From Massospora cicadina (taxonomy: Eukaryota > Entomophthoromycota > Entomophthoromycetes > Entomophthorales > Entomophthoraceae): 64,000 nt of DNA. Location: the NCBI GenBank assembly GCA_022478985.1, contig JAKSZP010013341.1, positions 62,001-126,000 of the forward strand, in the 5' to 3' direction. Shown here one piece after another: positions 12,794 to 24,847 of this stretch. How positions within the stretch are numbered: the stretch's first letter is position 1; every line of letters starts with the position of its first letter. Made by a program: the position numbers and the translations under genes. The notes below the pieces were generated by a model, which was given only the letters and a program-made list of their open reading frames with translations, ran no database searches and was not told where the DNA came from.

Positions 12794-13693
12794 TTTTAAA
12801 GTAGTTAAAAATAAGGAATCATATAAAATCTGGAGGGCTAAAATCCTAATAACCTATCATTTAACTTGGCAATTTCAACTGTTGACAAAAAGTATCAAAA
12901 GACAGATGTACAAAATACCATGGACTTCCAAAAAATTTAATCCAGCTACAACAATAATTGATAAACCCCTTATTAGAAGCTTTTGGGCAACTAATTAGTT
13001 TATATTAGTAAATAAAGGTGAAAGAATAGATATTTAAACTAAATTTAATGAGAAAGCTTAGACTTGAGGAAAACATACTGACTATAAATATATTTAAAAA
13101 TATAGTAGGCTTGAGAATTTAATCATAAAGGCAATTAGTATTAATTTTTTTGGAATTAGCTTTATAAGTCAAATTAACATACAATGCTAAGCAGGGAATT
13201 TTTCTTACATGATGTCAGGATCTTTCTTTGGACTCTGGACTGGTGGCTCCATTGTACAGGTTTCATATAAATTAGCAGAATGTTCAGGTGACTTAAATTA
13301 ATTAATATGGATGAGCTCAATTTTATGACCATAAAATAAAGATCTTAAGCTAGCATTTATTTTTGATGGTACAAGGTCTTGAATGGAAAAGTTACTCCTG
13401 AATTCTAATCCTTTAGGAATATGTCAAGAATTTTAATAATTTATGGCAAGTATGAGGTTGGGTTAAACTCTAATTATTATTATTTCTCATTTATTTTATA
13501 CCGCTACTAAATTATGCTTATCATTATGTCACACTCTCCAATAATCTTTGGCAGCTAATTAGAGTGTATCATCTAATTTTATTCCTCATATCTAAAGAAC
13601 CAGAATCTCAGCAATAAAATATATTAAGAATGTGAACCTATAACATCACACCATGGTGATAATATGCAATCACAATCAATAAATTGATATAGC
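12794..13693. other. Non-coding AT-rich stretch
   Basis: No gene or repeat structure recognised. Confidence 0.5.
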
Positions 13694-13803
13694 AATATTC
13701 TTTGCTTCAAATTTTTTCTCTTGTTGCAATCACTAATTGCAACAAATTTAATTTAAGTTTAGGTAAGTTTGATAATATCTTTGAGGAGATCAGTGTGCAC
13801 CCA

Positions 13804-15161
13804 ATGTCAGGTAGCAGTTATGCTAGAAAAGTGAAGGTCACAGGATTGGACTCTGCACCATCCAAAGTCCATAAACGTCCCAGCAACACCAGCGGCCTAG
13901 ACAAAAATAAAAAACTGGCAGTTAGTATTTCCCTGGAGAGTTTACCTTAGCAAGCGAAGTGTAACCTGTTCATCAATACTCCACATTCCCAGCCCCTGTC
14001 ATCAGTGGAGCACGGGGTTCAAGTTTTCCTGGATATTAATCAAACGGCGTTTTGGGAAAAAGTTCTGTGGAGATGTGCACAACCATTTTCCAAAAGCAGT
14101 ATACATAGCACTGCACTCCATGACCCGTGGTTGGTTGGATCTCAGGTTTGAAAATAGACAAGCAGCAGACATAGCTGCAGAGGTGCGTTTGGTTGTAGAC
14201 CTCACAGATGGTCAACGGGTGGTTGAGATGAAGAGCACTCAGTGGACCAGGTCAAACCAAATTTTTTAACCTTTGACTTTCTTCCCACAACATTAAAGTA
14301 TACAGTGCTGGAGCTTCACCTCAAGAAAGGGCTTAAAAGCTATGGGGAAATTCACTCCTTCAAAGTGCAATGCTTTATGCTCATGCCAGATCTGTGCATG
14401 GGCAAAGCAATTGCTGTGATCACCCCATCTGCATTAATTTCAGAAGAAATGCCCCAAATCCTTAACACTTAAGTTGTGTTCATTGATGGGCTGGAATCCT
14501 GCCCGTTCCACATCATAGTGGATAGCGCGCCCCCTATCTGTACCTTTTGTCATGCTTTTGGCCACAAGGCTCACATCTCCCCACCAAGGAGGGCATTACA
14601 CAAAACGAAATCCTCCATGACACAATGGGCAATGCAGGCACCCATTATGAACCAGCTACAGGCATTGACACCACCTTCTAGTGGGGTGCGCAGGAGTATT
14701 ACATTCAGGTCAAACCTGTGTCCCTGCAGGAGTGTAAAAAGGAAAAGAAGGCATGCAGAGCATCAGCCAAGGCAGCGTCCACAGCTGCGTCCGTGATCCT
14801 GCCTGCCCAGACCCAGGATGACATTGAGTAATTTGTGGATTAAGTGGCTCATGAATCCATTCACCAATCAGAATGGGGCAACCAACCTGAGGATACAATG
14901 GGTGGATCAAATTTACCCAAGCAATATTACCAAGCCTCAATTAAAACCAATTATACTACTCATTCCCCTCCCAAATTCCTGTCAACCTCCATTGATGCAC
15001 CACAGGAACAGAGCAATATAATAATCAGAGCCAAGGCAGCAAAAAAGAACACCAAAACCACAACTACATCTAAAGTGATGGAGTCTCTTAAGACCACATA
15101 TAAAAAGGTGCACCAAACCTGGGCTACTACGGCTGCTTATAAAGCAGCAATGGAAGGCTAA
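13804..15161 (+). pseudogene. LINE ORF1 (nucleic-acid-binding, gag-like)
   Basis: Starts at ATG 13804 (MSGSSYARKVKV) and runs in pieces through 14075-14269, 14242-14472, 14476-14796 and 14844-15161. The middle part has the FWEKVLWRCAQPF..GWLDLRF pattern expected of the RNA-binding folds of LINE ORF1 proteins. CTFCHAFGHKAHIS at about 14540-14580 is a CCHC knuckle whose last cysteine has become serine. Frame changes separate the pieces. It precedes the endonuclease as ORF1 should. Assignment comes from order and the knuckle rather than a recognised family. Confidence 0.7.
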
Positions 15162-15289
15162 GGGGGCCCTTCCCATAGCACCTAAGGTGCGATGGGGTAG
15201 CCTTCGCAATAGGGACTTTAGATATCGCTGGACTATAGGACTTGCCATCTCAAGCTAAAAACTGAGTTTTTTTTTTAAAAAATTTACCT

Positions 15290-16230
15290 GTGGACATCCT
15301 GGCTATTCAGGAAACTCACTATCCACACGGCTCTGAGAAAACATGGGCAACCATGATCCTCCCCTCCCTTTCTTTTTGGTTGGCCCACTGTGATGTGATA
15401 GTATGCACAAGCCAAAATTTTAAATTTATTTATAAAGTTTTTTGTGGCTGTGTGCTTGTAGTGTCCTTTTTGTGGGATGACGAAGTTCATGCTATCATTA
15501 ATATTTATGCCCTGACCTGTGTGCAGGCTCACCTACAATTCTTCTTGGCCATTACTTCCCTACCACTTCCCCCTGACCCATTTGTGGTGGGCGACATAAA
15601 CTGCTGGGCCAACTGGCCACCAATTGTTGGCCATCTGCGCCTGCCCCCCCATAGGGGCATGTAGAACTTCATATTATAAAAGCCACTTTGGGGCTGTTTG
15701 ATACCCTACCTAAACATGCACCGCTGCTCCCCAACATGTCCTGTCCCCATGTGCACAACGGTCAGCTGAGGTATATGTCCCAGATTGACCTTATTATTGC
15801 CCCATTGAACTTTTGGTCTCAGGTTGCACGATTTATGATGACAAAAATTGATTTCTCTGACAACAGGATGGTATCAATTCATTGTTTTAGTCACACCCAA
15901 TGGCACAGGTGCCAAAGTGGTGCAGAATTCATCCAACCAAGCTCACGTCGCCCAGGTTTTCCTCATGGATGGACACCAAAAGATTTGGCACTGGAGTTTG
16001 CACACCATTATGTGCAGACCCTCTTACAACTGTTCAACCTTCAAAGCAAACCCCATCCGCCAGGCATGCCACCTCAACTCATGTCACCATCAAGCTGCAT
16101 CAGCAGTTATTATTTACATGCTTGCAGAAGTGGACCACCTAGAGTCTAACGTCCCAGCTGCAGGCTACAGCCCAGCTTGGGGTCATAAGTGGGCAGAAGT
16201 GTCTGCTTGTCTCAACACATTGGTAATATA
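15290..16230 (+). pseudogene. LINE ORF2 N-terminus: endonuclease domain
   Basis: MDILAIQETH at the start is the glutamate-bearing strand (IQETH) of the exonuclease-endonuclease-phosphatase fold. FVVGDIN at about 15575-15600 corresponds to the usual GDFN, and SQIDLIIAP at 15779-15805 to the SRIDLIL-type motif. The latter part is frameshifted. This domain nicks target DNA to prime reverse transcription. It directly follows ORF1 and precedes RT motifs. Confidence 0.8.
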
Positions 16231-16621
16231 ACACAAACATCGCGTTTGTGTGCAGTATAAGGCAAAAAATATAATGGCAGGTGACACATGCTCCGCCTAT
16301 TTTTTCCAAAAATTACTCACACCATAACAGAGCTTGACCTGAACACAGGTGAGATGGCTGGACCACTCTATTGCAGATACTCCAGCTGAAGTGTTAATTA
16401 AAGTTCAAAATTATTACTCCAAATTGTATCACTCTGATCCAGTCAAACTGGACGAAGTTGATAATTTTTTTGAAAGTGCACATATCTGCACCATTTTCTG
16501 TATCTGGAATTAATAAATTTAATTTTTCAGGACAAACTCTGGTATACCATTTGCAGTGTACCGCACATGAAATTCCCAGGTCTAGATAGGATTCCTTATG
16601 AGTTCTATAATAGATATTTTA

Positions 16622-18548
16622 TTTTTATTTAACCGAGATAAGCTGACCAGGGATGGACATTACCAAACTAAAATTAAAATCATAATAAAAAATAACGATT
16701 CAAATGAAACGCCCAAAATGGACGGATTGATTGAATTGTACCTAACAAAATATCCAACCAGGTGGGCAGCGAATACTGCTATCCCTCCATGGTGGATGAG
16801 GAGGGGGGATTGGGGGCTCATCTTCAGCCACATCCATCTCATTCCATAGTAGGGTGCATGTTAAGGCAGATAGTAAGGGTGTGGGGGCGTCGTCAGCATG
16901 AGGTTCAATATCCTTGATGACTGGAGCTTCTGAATAGTTGCCAGCCATCATTATACCAACGATGTATTTGCCCAAAGCGTCTTCAGCTTTGAGGCGGGCA
17001 TCTGGGAATTTAATGAACGTGTCAATGTTGGTTCAGGTTATTTTTGCTTTTGGATTCTGTGCTACTGTTACCACATTCTGGATGGCTTCAGTGACATTTT
17101 TGTGTAAAGTTTTCATGTTAATCTTACTTTGTGCAGTAAGATTTATGGGGATGACGGGAGGTGGAATTCCTCCTGCGAGCACAGCCACAGATTTGGCAGC
17201 AGCTTTGCAAAGTGGATGGCAATCTGGTGTGGCGGCTGCCTCTACTGAAAGCTGGTGGTCGCTGTAGTATGGTTTGGATTTAGGTTGTGGGGCATATATT
17301 TGAGGTGGGAATTTTGCATCCCATTCTGCATTACAGAGCTGCTTGAGTTGCAGCATCAGTTCTTCAATGATGTTACCTGATTCGTCAATTTCATCCAATA
17401 ATTCCCATGGATTTTAGTTGAATTGGATTGGGGAATCAGTGTACGGTTGAGATTTGTTTGATTTGTTTGCAGATGCATGGGATCAAACTGGGATCCAATC
17501 TGATGTTTGGTTGAATAAATTTTTTGTGGCATTGGGGCAGGGTGGGTGCTGATTGGTGGTTGTAGGTGCAGCTGCAGCATCAGGCATTGGAGGAGGGGAA
17601 GGTAGGATCATACCCCATGTTGGAGTTGGCGCGGGGTGGGTGGCATATTGGTGGGTGTTGGGCAAACTTTTAGCATCAGCGGAAGTTTCTGAGTATGGGC
17701 ATTTACGTTTTGAGTGGTCTAACTCAAAACAGGATTGACAAATCATCCTTCCGCCCTCAACGCGGGCCCAGAATGGATGGTCAGGGGCAGATGGGATGGT
17801 GGCACAAGGGGTAATTGCCAAAGAAATTTTTGTAAATTCAGGGCTGATTGTGGCATATGCCCGAGGCCCAGCGAGGCGTGCGGCCCCATTTGGGACCACA
17901 AATTGTAAGATGGGGTTGGAGCCATAGGCTGCCAAACCTTCCATCAGCTCCTGGTGAAGCACTTTGGGGGGAGGTGGGTGGGCAAACCCACGAACTGGAC
18001 CACCAAGGTGGTGTCCATTGGGAGCCAGGTTCAATTTGTTGGGAGGGGAATATTATTGAAAATTAATGGCACCGTTGCCGCAGTGGCTGCATCAGCTTCA
18101 CAGGGGAAGCCAAGATCAAAGTACCCCTTATAGGGGCGGAAGTCAATAAAACAGGCTGGTGTCATCACCACCTGAGCCATTTTGATAATGGCTTGGTCAT
18201 CGTAGGGGAAGAATTTCCCATATTTGACCCTAAGGCCAAAATGCATGTTGCTCTGGGGTAGCACCAGGGGGCAGCGGGGCACCACTTGGGTTTGGGCGAG
18301 ATGGGCATCAAGATCCTTGGGAGGAACAAATTATCCCAATGGTTTGGATTGACTGGGCGAGCCAGTCTGAGCGCGTTTTCCTGTCAGACGGAAAATGGAG
18401 GGGGAGTTTCGCTGCTGCCCCATGCTGGGACAGTTGGCGGGGGATCTGATGACATTGGAGCAAGACTTTGGTGTGCGATTAAGTGTTTGCTTTTAATTTA
18501 CCAAAATTAATTTGCTTGGAAAGTTACACCAAGCAGAGAGAGAGTTAC
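16622..18548 (-). mobile_element. ORF1-only non-LTR element, copy 1 (nested in the LINE RT)
   Basis: Flanked by perfect 17-bp direct repeats CTATAATAGATATTTTA at 16605-16621 and 18549-18565. The 1,927-bp insert reads on the minus strand from about 18548 to an A-rich 3' end (GGTTAAATAAAAA). Nearly all of it is one ORF1-like coding region, and no endonuclease or RT is present. Its last 50 bases (GTCCATCCCTGGTCAGCTTA) resemble the LINE and SINE tails in this window. The design recalls the half-LINE (HAL1) type of non-autonomous element. Confidence 0.88.
16742..18455 (-). pseudogene. ORF1-like protein of the ORF1-only element, copy 1
   Basis: Minus-strand ATG at 18455 opens MSSDPPPTVPAWGSSE. After frame breaks it continues through NMHFGLRVKYGKFFPYDD and YKGYFDLGF to HPFWARVEGGRMICQSCFEL and a CX2CX4HX4C knuckle (CQSCFELDHSKRKC, about 17701-17745). 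A proline-rich stretch follows, then LPNTHQ and SDHQLSVEAAATPDCHPLCK, ending ..RCPPGWIFC at 16742. The layout is an N-terminal fold, zinc knuckle and long linker. It probably binds element RNA. It is related to 30430-31789. Several stops and shifts are present. Confidence 0.75.
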
Positions 18549-21500
18549 CTATAATAGATATTTTAATTATTTCTCCTCTTTAGTGCTTGCCTCAATGAAT
18601 CAGTGTTTGTTAAATATGCGCCTCCTTCATGGGGGCCAGGAAGCTTTCACAATAACGTTGTATAAAAAAATTGGATAAGCTGGATTTGGCCAACTGGCGA
18701 CCCATTTCACTTACCAATAAAGATACTAAACTATATACTAAAATTATGGCCAGCCTAGGGAAAGTTGCCTCTGATATCATTTCCTCTGAGCACTTTGGTT
18801 TCATCCCCAAGCGGTCAATATGGGACAACATAGACACTATAGCCAGCATCTGCCAATCCACGGCTACTGGGACACTTGTGTTTAGATCAGCAGAAGTCTT
18901 ATGATAGAGATAACTATGATTACCTCAAAGCCTGCCTCCACGAGTTCCACATTACCCATCGGTTCATTAATTGGGTGATATTGCTTATAGAATCCGCCAC
19001 AATGTCTATGCGTGGCCCTGGATTCCTTACTGACGTAGTTCGCCCTCAAAGGGCCTCCTCCAAGGGGACCATTTGAGCCCATTCCTATATAACTTCATCC
19101 TCTACCCACTTCTACATAACATGAATGTTCTCCTTACTGGCGTCCATGTGCAAGGCCAAGCACCGGTTAAGATGTTGGCGTTTGCTGATGATTGTGTGGT
19201 TGGGTGTCTAACAAACAAGGTGCACGCATGCTTGAGGATACTATTCTGATTTACTCCAGGGTAAGTAACGCTTCACTTAACGCCTCCAAAACCTAAATCA
19301 TTCTCCTTGGTTGGTTCCAATCCCGCTGGTCACCAACACTCCGTTTCCTACCTGCTTTAGAAGCTAGCTCACTGGTTAGTTTTCATGCCCAACCCATACC
19401 ACCCCGCTTGTGCTCCCTTTTGTGTCAAGACCCACTGCTGGTCTGGTACGCCATTTGGATGTGTGGCTGGAGGTGGGAGGGTATGCCTCATTGGTGATAG
19501 AGCACCATCTTCTGGACAATGTCATAAAACGCATCGCTTCCCTCAGAGCCCACCAAACTTTCCTACTAGGCAAGGTTGTGCTGGCCAACTCTATGCTCCA
19601 ATCTAAAGTTAATTTTGTGGCTCATGTTGTCACCTTTTTCCCATCTTTCTTCACCTCATTATATGCCCTCCTGAAAGGGTGGCTTTGGTTAGGCCGCCCA
19701 CCACCAGTGCGCCTGGATGTCTTGTTTGGCCCTCGCCCTAGTGGCGGTATGGGCCTGCTCAACTTTGATGCCCATGCCACCATAATACTTGGCACCTGGA
19801 TTTCTGCAGTCACCAACCACGCACTCCAAGCCCAACACTGGTCACGAACACCCTGCTCCAATTTTTACAGAGCCCTGGGCCTCAGCAATCCTTCCCAACC
19901 CATTCTATGTTAAAATATCTTGCCTCACATCCCTCTGCTGCGGGCCAGCATGGGACGTCGCCCCACTTCAAATGAATTCTCCTCTTCATGCGGAGTGCTG
20001 AATGGAATATTTGCATCAGTGGACACACTGCCAGAGGTGTCGTCCTACTCCCCGCTTTACACAAGAGGTACAAGGGCAAGCCGTTCTGAACAGTTTGATA
20101 TCCATAAGGATCCTTTCATGACCAGAGTGGACTACCTGGACATGTTGGACATCCCCTACTCCCTAGAAACCCATAAAGCTATTTGGAAGTACTCCATTAC
20201 CCTCTTTTTCAGCTGCATGTTCGTTCCCATGTGTGGCGCTGCTTGAAATGGGCATACCATAATGCCTAGTGATCCAACACATCACACTCCTCATGTGTTG
20301 TGTGTGACCAGTATGTGACTTTGGTCCACCGCCTGGAAGAGTGCCCTCCGTCAAAAGCAATCTGGCGTGAGGTTCAACGTCTCTTTTGCCAGGAGCAAAC
20401 ACAGACCTTAAGCCTATCTAAGAACATCTTCACCTAATCCTTGAATTCTATATACAACCTTCCCTCTGAGCCTAGTGGTAGCAATTGCAATGTGGACTAT
20501 CCACACGGTTGTATTGGATGCCATTTCATGCTCTATTATTCACCCTCCAGGAAGCTGTACGCCGATTTCAGTCACACCTTATGGACCACTTTCAAGCATG
20601 TTTGTTTGGTTATCTACCATCCTATCAACGACAGTTGGTCTCAACCTGGTTTCTAGTTTGGTTCATCACTTCAAAACCTTTCATTCATATGTGCTCACTA
20701 GTGGCGCAAGCCTCTACTCATAATACCCCTTCCTTTATTTGCCATTCCCACTGGCAACAGGAGACAGCGTTAGCTTCGCTGGAATGCTTCTTGCTTATAT
20801 TAGTGCTTATTAGCTTACATATTGGAAGTGTCCATTTCATGGTCAGCCTTCCCAAATAAAATTAAAATTAAAATATTCTTTGCTTTAACTAATTTCTTGA
20901 CAAAGCGAATGTTGATACAAAAACTAGAAAGCTAGGAACAAGAAGGAGCGCTATATTATTAATCTGAATCTAAAATCCTGTGGAATATTAGAGTAAAGAG
21001 AAAACTAATTCACTATCCCATGACACATCCAAACGCATGCAGAAATAAATGTACAGTGTGATACAAAGAGAATTTCACCCACTTAAGTGTTACCAGCCTT
21101 GCAGTAGTTATTGTCTTCAGGGAGTCTGGAATAAGTAAATATTTTTGTGATTAAGAGAAATAAACAACATCAAATGCACATGGAAGTTCTCCAGACAGGT
21201 TCATGGTGATCAATTAATAGTGGGTATATTTTTGAAAATTCTCTTTTAACCTTTGAGATGAGATTCAAGCATTAGGTTTCACAAACTATAATTACAGTAT
21301 AGAAACAATCAATAAACCACAACAGTATCTTCCTTCAGCAATCTTTTCTTTTAGTGTATAAATTGTATATTATGTGAACCATCTATACTAATTTGTTGAC
21401 GCTATATCATCCTATATGACGCACCTAAAACCATGTTGACCAATTACATCGAATGAGCTCATAAGTTAGTTAAGAGACATCCCATCAACAAGTCTTTTGG

Positions 21501-22583
21501 ATTTGACGTTACCTCCTGAAAATGGTATACAGAAAACTTATAAATGATCAAAAAGCCCATACTTAACCTTTTCTAATAGCCTAAAAAGGAAGATCTATTT
21601 TAGGTGGCGTCAAAGCATACCCTAACCTTGCACCAAAAAAGCTTGTACTGACCTGAAAAACTGATGCCTCATCTCACTAATAAAACTAAAAATGAGATAT
21701 GAAGATGATTAATAGATACCACTTTCAAAAAATATTGGCTCCATAAAAATATGGTTATCTACCTTAAAAGAGCATATGAGATAATATTATCAATTTACTC
21801 ACACATTAGATGGAGATAAAAAATGTATGAAGTGGTCTTTTTTAAGCCAAAGCTTGGAAGGTAGATTGGGCCTACTTGCGGTACTAAGCCATAGTTAAGT
21901 TATTACTGCTTCCTTTTTACATTGAATATTATAATATAGAATCAAGAGCACCTTTTGAGAAATTAGATACGCTATTAAATCAACATCTGTCAAAAAGAAA
22001 GATGTCTCTGGCAAGAAAATCACCTCAGCCCATCATGTATAACTCTATAATTGACCCACTTCTTTACTTAATAGAGTAACAAATAGCGATTCCACTTGTA
22101 AAGGACAATATCCACTAATGAGAACTCACTATTTTATATAATTACGCGCCAGGAATAATTTGAGGACAAATTATGGAATTCTTGATGTATTGGCAGATAT
22201 AAAGAAAGCTTTAAAAACTATATAAAATTAATCATAATTCTAATTTTTAAAATTAATAGATGAGACATAACAAGGACTACTAAACGCCTGGTAATAAAGG
22301 AAAGTAAAAAACTATTGTTAAAAAGAAGGCCAGAATTATTCTAAGTTTATCATTAAATCCTTTCTCAATAGGCTCCATTATGCACTTTAGGGTCTCCATA
22401 TAAGTGCACAATTAACACTTATGATATATAGAAGAAGTTATTTCATGCTATTTCAGAATAATAGATATTATGAAGTATAGAGAGGTTCAATTCTAAAAAA
22501 ATATTACCTAATCACCAAAATGTTTTTCTCAATACATATGGTATCAGACACATGCAATCAATTAAACAAAAGTAAAAAAACTC

Positions 22584-22598
22584 TCTAGTACTAAAAAA
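22584..22598 (+). mobile_element. Micro-insertion of a non-LTR 3' tail, about 15 bp
   Basis: TCTAGTACT plus A run, between AGTAAAAAAACTC (22571-22583) and AAGTAAAAAAAACTC (22599-22613), which differ by one A. It has the same TAGTACT core as the insertions at 12752, 36014, 39797 and 42082, here on the plus strand. The low-complexity flanks make the TSD less decisive than the others. Confidence 0.6.
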
Positions 22599-22636
22599 AA
22601 GTAAAAAAAACTCATTTATATACCTTAACCATAGCT

Positions 22637-22744
22637 TTCCACCCCTAGTGCAGGTTTTGAGCTCGAAACCTGTACTGGCTAGAAAACATTCTCGGTTGGT
22701 ATATTAGTCCCAAGGGCGACCCACATTATATAATTTAAAAATTG
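22637..22744. mobile_element. 108-bp insertion with 14-bp TSD
   Basis: CCTTAACCATAGCT occurs at 22623-22636 and again at 22745-22758. The insert opens with a near-palindrome CTAGTGCAGGTTTTGAGCTC / GAAACCTGTACTGGCTAG that could fold as a hairpin and ends TAATTTAAAAATTG. TSD length and A-rich end fit a short non-LTR insertion. The minus strand contains CAGGTTTCGAGCTC, reminiscent of a B box, so a SINE is possible. No family is recognised. Confidence 0.65.
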
Positions 22745-24394
22745 CCTTAACCATAGCTCAAGATTTTGCATAATCTCATCGCCATAATAATGGCATGAGT
22801 GACCAAAAAGTGAGTATATGGGGATAAGCGATTATGACTACATAGTTGCTAATAATTTCATAGGTTGTTCAACGCTGCAACCTCACAAAAAGAAAACTCC
22901 CCTTATGTACCACGTTGGCAAGGACACAGTTGACATGAACCCTTACTGTAAAGTTTAAAGAGCGTCAGATACTTAAAAAATTACCTTTGTTACCTCAAAA
23001 TCTGATTAAATATGGGATGTGACGCCCAATGCTTAATTGATGCATCATTATCTCAAAACTCTAAAATTACTTTTAAATTTATGTTTGAGCACCATAATTA
23101 ATGCAAGAAAAGAGGAGGAGGTTATAAAATTATTATGTATTTATGATTCACCAAGCAATGGCACATGCACATGTCCAGGACTCAGCAATTTAATAGCTGT
23201 AATTCCAAAAAATACTGCATGCGTCATTATGGCAAAGCTACATGAAAAATTGACTAAATCATTAATGCACCCTAAAATCACCATAGAACACTGTAATATT
23301 AAGATGTTTGTTCTGAACAAGTGAGCGTTCAGACACTTTCTAAAAGTAATGCATGTCATCATTAAGGATGACTCACAGAAGCACAAATATCCAACTGTAA
23401 CGCTGCAAAAAGGGTGTAGAAAGAAGTGGTGCAACTGGACAGCTATATAGATATCACTCAAGGTGTTATACCTGAAGATTAGCTCTTTAATAGAGTTAAG
23501 GATACTAGATAAAGACTGCAACAAAATAAATTTCTCCTTTATACCTAGGAGATACAATTTCACTTTATTTCCAGTGTCTTTATCATACAGGGACTAGATC
23601 AAAAAAGGAGCTTAAATAAATAATTCTAGGTAATCAAAATTTTAGTCCTTGTAGTCTATAGACGTCATCCTTAAGTCAATCTCATGGGTATTATCATGTG
23701 AAACAGCCATATTTTGAGCTTTCAAAGGTGCATTAATCTTTCTAATGGTTAGCCCATTTCCAATAAAGACTAAAACAACGTTTAGATCTGAGGCCCTACA
23801 TTGAGGCACAACCTTATTGGCTATTTTATGAACACCACAAAAGCATTTAAATAAATCAAACTTATTCTATTTCTCAATCACATAATGACTCATATCACTT
23901 GAGCCACCTCAGGTTGCATACTCTTTATGAAAAAAAATATAGAGCCATAAATTTTCTCTTTGAATAGATGAATTGCATAAAACTTTCTATAACTTAATAT
24001 AACAAATTTAAGACTGACTTTTTAATTTTTTATTAAAATATATTGAATATGATTTTTTTTATCTTTGCATTTAAGTGAGGAAGTTTTTCATTGCAGACAG
24101 AATAACCATTTATGACTGAAAATCAATAAGGGTAATAATTTCATACCCTTAGGTTGACTTGATTACATATGGGAATTAACAAATCAGACAGGGAGCTCAG
24201 TCAGAGAGCGTGAAAAACCTTAATAAAGTGCTGCTTTAGCTGAGAGAAAGTCACTAACTAGTTTATGTCTAGTAATAATTTCAAAAATTTACTATATATG
24301 AGCCTAATCTAAGATGACGTTATTGATCTGATTTAATATTTGAAAACTATTAAAAGTAATTAAGGTAGGTCAACCTTAGACTATATACCACGTC

Positions 24395-24465
24395 GATTTT
24401 TTACAGCCAGTACAGGTTTCAAACATGTGTTGAACAAAACCTGCACTAGAGTGAAGCAGGAATTA
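24395..24465. repeat. Inverted relative of the 22637 insertion
   Basis: CAGCCAGTACAGGTTTCAAA followed by AACAAAACCTGCACTAGAGTG is the reverse complement of the hairpin part of 22637-22744. Ends are not defined. Confidence 0.5.
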
Positions 24466-24765
24466 CCCTGACATGCTAAAAACACTTATTATTTGAATAC
24501 TATAGTTTTCTATAATTTTGTTTAAAAGAGAGGGTTACTACATGGAGTGTAATGGTGAAGTATTTGTCTTATAGATCTTACTAAGACTATCAGTCTTTTT
24601 AGCAATCAATACCTATGATATAATTGCTAGTTTAACAACAAAAAGATTTTTTGAGAAGGTTTTTAAATTATATAATGGAGTCCAGTAAATGATAAAATTT
24701 TGTCAAAAACTAAGATAAAAAGGAAGAGATTGTCTTGATAGAAGCTGCAACATCTTTATGGGGTG

Positions 24766-24823
24766 TAACTACTGTAAAGGGGACATCTAAATGTTTTTAC
24801 TACCATTTTACAGTAGTGAGTTA
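24766..24823. repeat. 58-bp hairpin, possible MITE
   Basis: TAACTACTGTAAA at the left is complementary to TTTTACAGTAGTGAGTTA at the right around a 27-bp spacer. Termini resemble those of small TA-targeting MITEs, but only one copy is seen. Confidence 0.45.
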
Positions 24824-24847
24824 ATAAAAACTCTTAGTGGAGTATGT

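Larger units (their letters stand above)
16300..20420 (+). pseudogene. LINE ORF2: reverse transcriptase and C-terminal domain (split by nested element)
   Basis: Left of the nested insertion the frame reads PGLDRIPYEFYNRYF. Right of it, from 18566, it resumes NYFSSLVLASMNQ, then LANWRPISLTNKDTKLYTKI (18692-18751), FGFIPKRSIWDNID, and FADD at 19181-19192, all typical LINE RT motifs. Near 20227-20400 VWRCLKWAYHNA is followed by CVVCDQYVTLVHRLEECP, a CX2CX7HX4C motif typical of LINE C-termini. Deleting the insert plus one TSD restores the frame across the junction. Stops and shifts elsewhere make the copy inactive. Confidence 0.9.
13708..20871 (+). mobile_element. Near-complete LINE (non-LTR retrotransposon), interrupted by a nested element
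   Basis: The element is bounded by perfect 14-bp direct repeats AATATTCTTTGCTT at 13694-13707 and 20872-20885. Inside, in order, are an ORF1 with a zinc-knuckle remnant, an apurinic-type endonuclease, a reverse transcriptase with FADD, and a C-terminal CX2CX7HX4C motif. It ends in CCCAAATAAAATTAAAATTA. Removing the nested insertion (16622-18548 plus one TSD copy) leaves about 5.2 kb, a normal length for an intact two-ORF LINE. RT motifs resemble the L1/Tx1 side of LINEs. The reading frames carry stops and shifts, so this copy is inactive. Confidence 0.93.
20886..24847. other. Long non-coding AT-rich region
   Basis: Nothing coding is convincing in about 4 kb; the longest ORFs (around 23037-23563, both strands) overlap each other and match nothing. 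It holds small insertions listed separately at 22584, 22637, 24395 and 24766. Confidence 0.6.

Noticed and set aside
23037..23563. Overlapping ORFs of 95 and 140 codons
   Set aside because: They lie on opposite strands of the same AT-rich sequence and have no recognisable domain, so chance open frames are likelier.
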